From Synaphobranchus kaupii (Eukaryota > Chordata > Actinopteri > Anguilliformes > Synaphobranchidae): DNA of 64,000 nt. The DNA lies in the NCBI GenBank assembly GCA_029718625.1, contig CM056376.1:80372541-80436540 (forward strand). Reading direction: 5' to 3'. How positions within the stretch are numbered: the stretch's first letter is position 1; each line of letters starts with the position of its first letter. The notes under the pieces were generated by a model. It was not told the DNA's origin and did not search any database. It saw nothing but the letters and a program-made list of their open reading frames with translations. The translations under genes and the position numbers were made by a program. Positions 62,186 through 64,000 of this stretch are shown here, in pieces.

Positions 62186-62600
62186 TTTTCATAGACACAA
62201 AGCACTGGATGCAGACAATTGTTCAAACGTAGTCTAGTCATTTTCTACATTACTAAGTGTAAAACGTGAATTGCCGATTATGTCCACTATAAATGATGGC
62301 CATTTGACACTTTGATGTGGCATATAAAGTTTGAATGACCACATTTTGTTCAGATTGTAAGATGAAAAAACACAGGGCCAAGAGACAAAATATATTTAGG
62401 AAGGATTGGGTAGTATTGCTTTGGAATAGAGCTAGTTTAATTAGTCTGTGCTATGATGGCCAATATTGTTTGTTATAACATGGCCTTATTTTGATGCTAA
62501 TACTTTTAATGGAAGGCCTAGTTTTTGCAAGTTTTAAATAATGACTTACAGTGCTTTGCAGGCTATGCATGAGTAAATTGGCAATTTTTGTATATGGAAA
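62186..62600 (-). mobile_element. Interspersed repeat, family B copy 4 (inverted)
   Basis: The reverse complement follows copy 2 over its whole length: AACTTGGCCCTGTG equivalents, AATGTGGTCA, GTGCCACATCAAA-like, TTTATAGTGGA, TTACACTTAG, ACAATTGTCTGCATCCA and GTCTATGAAAA. The tail position, (ATT)n in copy 2, is here the (CA)n/(GT)n tract. Confidence 0.8.
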
Positions 62601-63880
62601 ATGTTTTTTTGTTGATATATCATTTATTTTCATACTGTGTTTGTTATGAGTAGCCAACTGATGATAATGCATATAAATGTATGAAACATAAAATAATTCA
62701 ATCTAGAGAGATACATGCATAGGCTACACAATACATGCAAACACATGTACATTGTAGCTCAAAGAAAGACATAGGTGTGGATTCTGTCCTTTACCATGAA
62801 CTACAAATAAATGAAAGTGTTTTAAATGGTTGTATACATGGTAGACGTAGTGACTAATGGCTTGCATGTCAGTAGATGATACACAGTAGGTGTAGCTAAT
62901 TAAAAAATTGCCATCTGCAAGCTAGCTACAGTAGCCTAGTCAAAGGAATGTAAGTTAAGAGTAGAAACGGTAGAACAGTAGCGTTGTCACTGAGAAAATC
63001 AATAAATCTGCCGTCATGAAATCCATATGGCTCCCCTTTGTGACTTTTCCTAAACACATGTTTTGAACATTCTGATATAAGTTGAATATCAATATTGCAT
63101 AAGGAAAAGTTATGAACACTTACTTAAATGGCCATGAACAGTGAAATTGACCATCATTTATCTTGGCAGAATGCTTGATCATGCGTGTATGTTGTTGTGA
63201 AAAGACAAGGCTGGCATACCCAATTGCGTTGCCTCGTAAATGTAATCATTATTACAGTTAGCTATAGTATTGTATGACTTATACTAGCCATCCAGCTAAC
63301 GTGAATGATTATCATCGATCCCGCATATGGCATTGCTGGCTAGCCAGCTACACTTAGGTGGTTTAATTTTTTATTTTAACTGAACATAGCTGAATTTAAA
63401 GCCAGGCAGGTAGCCAGCCAGGTGTAGCCTATGAATGTAAAACAAACATGTGGCTAGCTGGCTACACCATGTTTTGGTTAAAGAGTAATGTTAACAGTGA
63501 GAAATACTGAACAGGTTTTCACATGGTCACATTGTTATGTGTGAAGAGCATAACGTGCACATTGCAGTTTTTCACTGTCAGTTGGACAATATATAGTGAA
63601 GTGGAAGACTTTAATGGCATAGACAGCTTGTACATGGAGCCTATTTTTATTTATTTTTTTGCATTAATGCAACAATGCGATGTTAACTAGATGATCCTTT
63701 GCATTAAAACTTTATTTTCTCTGTCTGACAAATGGGATATATTTTCCCATACAAGAGAGATCCTTGCCGAGATCGTTGTTCAATTTGTTTGGCTTTGCAA
63801 TAAAAACACATTATTTAACGATAAAAGAACATTCCTACATGTGAGAAGCATAATATTTGCAGTTTTTGTCGAAAATAAAT
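62601..63880. other. 5' intron, nothing recognised
   Basis: Rich in GCTAGC / AGCCAGC words near 63330-63460 without a defined element. No exon of ppfia2 found. Confidence 0.4.
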
Positions 63881-63884
63881 TAAA

Positions 63885-63960
63885 TCTTTGGGACCTGGTG
63901 GGGGCTTGAACCCAAATCTCCAGCGGGGAAGAATGTTACTCTGACCACAAACCTAAGGCA
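63885..63960 (-). repeat. tRNA-like SINE fragment
   Basis: On the minus strand an A-box-like GTGGTCAGAGTAAC is followed about 35 bases later by the B-box GGTTCAAGCCC and CCACCAGG. Spacing fits a tRNA head, but there is no acceptor stem, so it is a SINE head or tRNA pseudogene. Confidence 0.45.
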
Positions 63961-64000
63961 GTTTCATGTCGATAGCAACGCAATATAAGGGTTTTGTCTG

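Noticed and set aside
63885..63960. Functional tRNA gene on the minus strand
   Set aside because: B box is good, but no acceptor stem and a degenerate A box; more likely a SINE head.

Overview
The window is vertebrate, almost certainly ray-finned fish (teleost), nuclear DNA. It has no bacterial-style gene packing. Short exons with canonical GT-AG borders sit in long introns filled with typical fish transposon debris: Tc1/mariner, hAT, PIF/Harbinger, TTAA-site MITEs, tRNA-type SINEs and LTRs. I cannot name the order or species from sequence alone.

The only host gene I can support is the middle of a liprin-alpha-2 gene (ppfia2), on the minus strand. Ten consecutive coding exons lie between 34721 and 879 (34620-34721, 30643-30807, 29156-29230, 21395-21505, 15208-15429, 12920-13066, 10124-10258, 3596-3680, 1128-1259, 879-941). 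All are read by family recognition, with AG acceptors and GT donors and phase 0 at every border, apart from one anomalous exon. They encode about 412 residues of the N-terminal coiled coil, the part of this presynaptic active-zone scaffold used for self-association and partner binding. The first coding exon(s) lie beyond position 64000, so the 5' intron is at least 29 kb. The rest of the coiled coil, the linker and the SAM domains lie before position 1. Exon 3596-3680 carries one extra base relative to the family, so either an acceptor 7 bases further in is used or the copy or assembly has a frameshift.

Region by region. 1-10 kb: the 3'-most exons, a MITE family, a Tc1 fossil (4.85-5.63 kb) and a deleted Harbinger element (7.67-9.57 kb) inside a segment with its own inverted ends. 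10-18 kb: four exons with AC/GT-rich and GA microsatellites, and at 15.93 kb a hammerhead-ribozyme-like fold in a repeat. 18.5-21.3 kb: a teleost SINE whose 3' part has expanded into a 2.5-kb, 24-bp minisatellite with 665-bp higher-order duplications. Its very long open frames on both strands are artefacts. 21-35 kb: four exons, a possible LTR remnant (23.1-24.0 kb), small MITEs and A-rich sequence. 35-64 kb: one long 5' intron with a Tc1-type MITE, CpG-rich patches, a three-layer nest (Harbinger, then solo LTR, then TTAA MITE; 44.8-47.4 kb), a tRNA-SINE with 16-bp target duplications, an unclassified retro-like unit with a CRE/E-box and a 107-codon membrane-type ORF (49.6-50.3 kb), two Tc1 transposase fossils, a large inverted repeat pair (56.4-57.5 kb), two adjacent hAT MITEs and several microsatellites.

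No gene cluster working together as a pathway is visible. The interest lies in repeat biology inside a neuronal scaffold gene.
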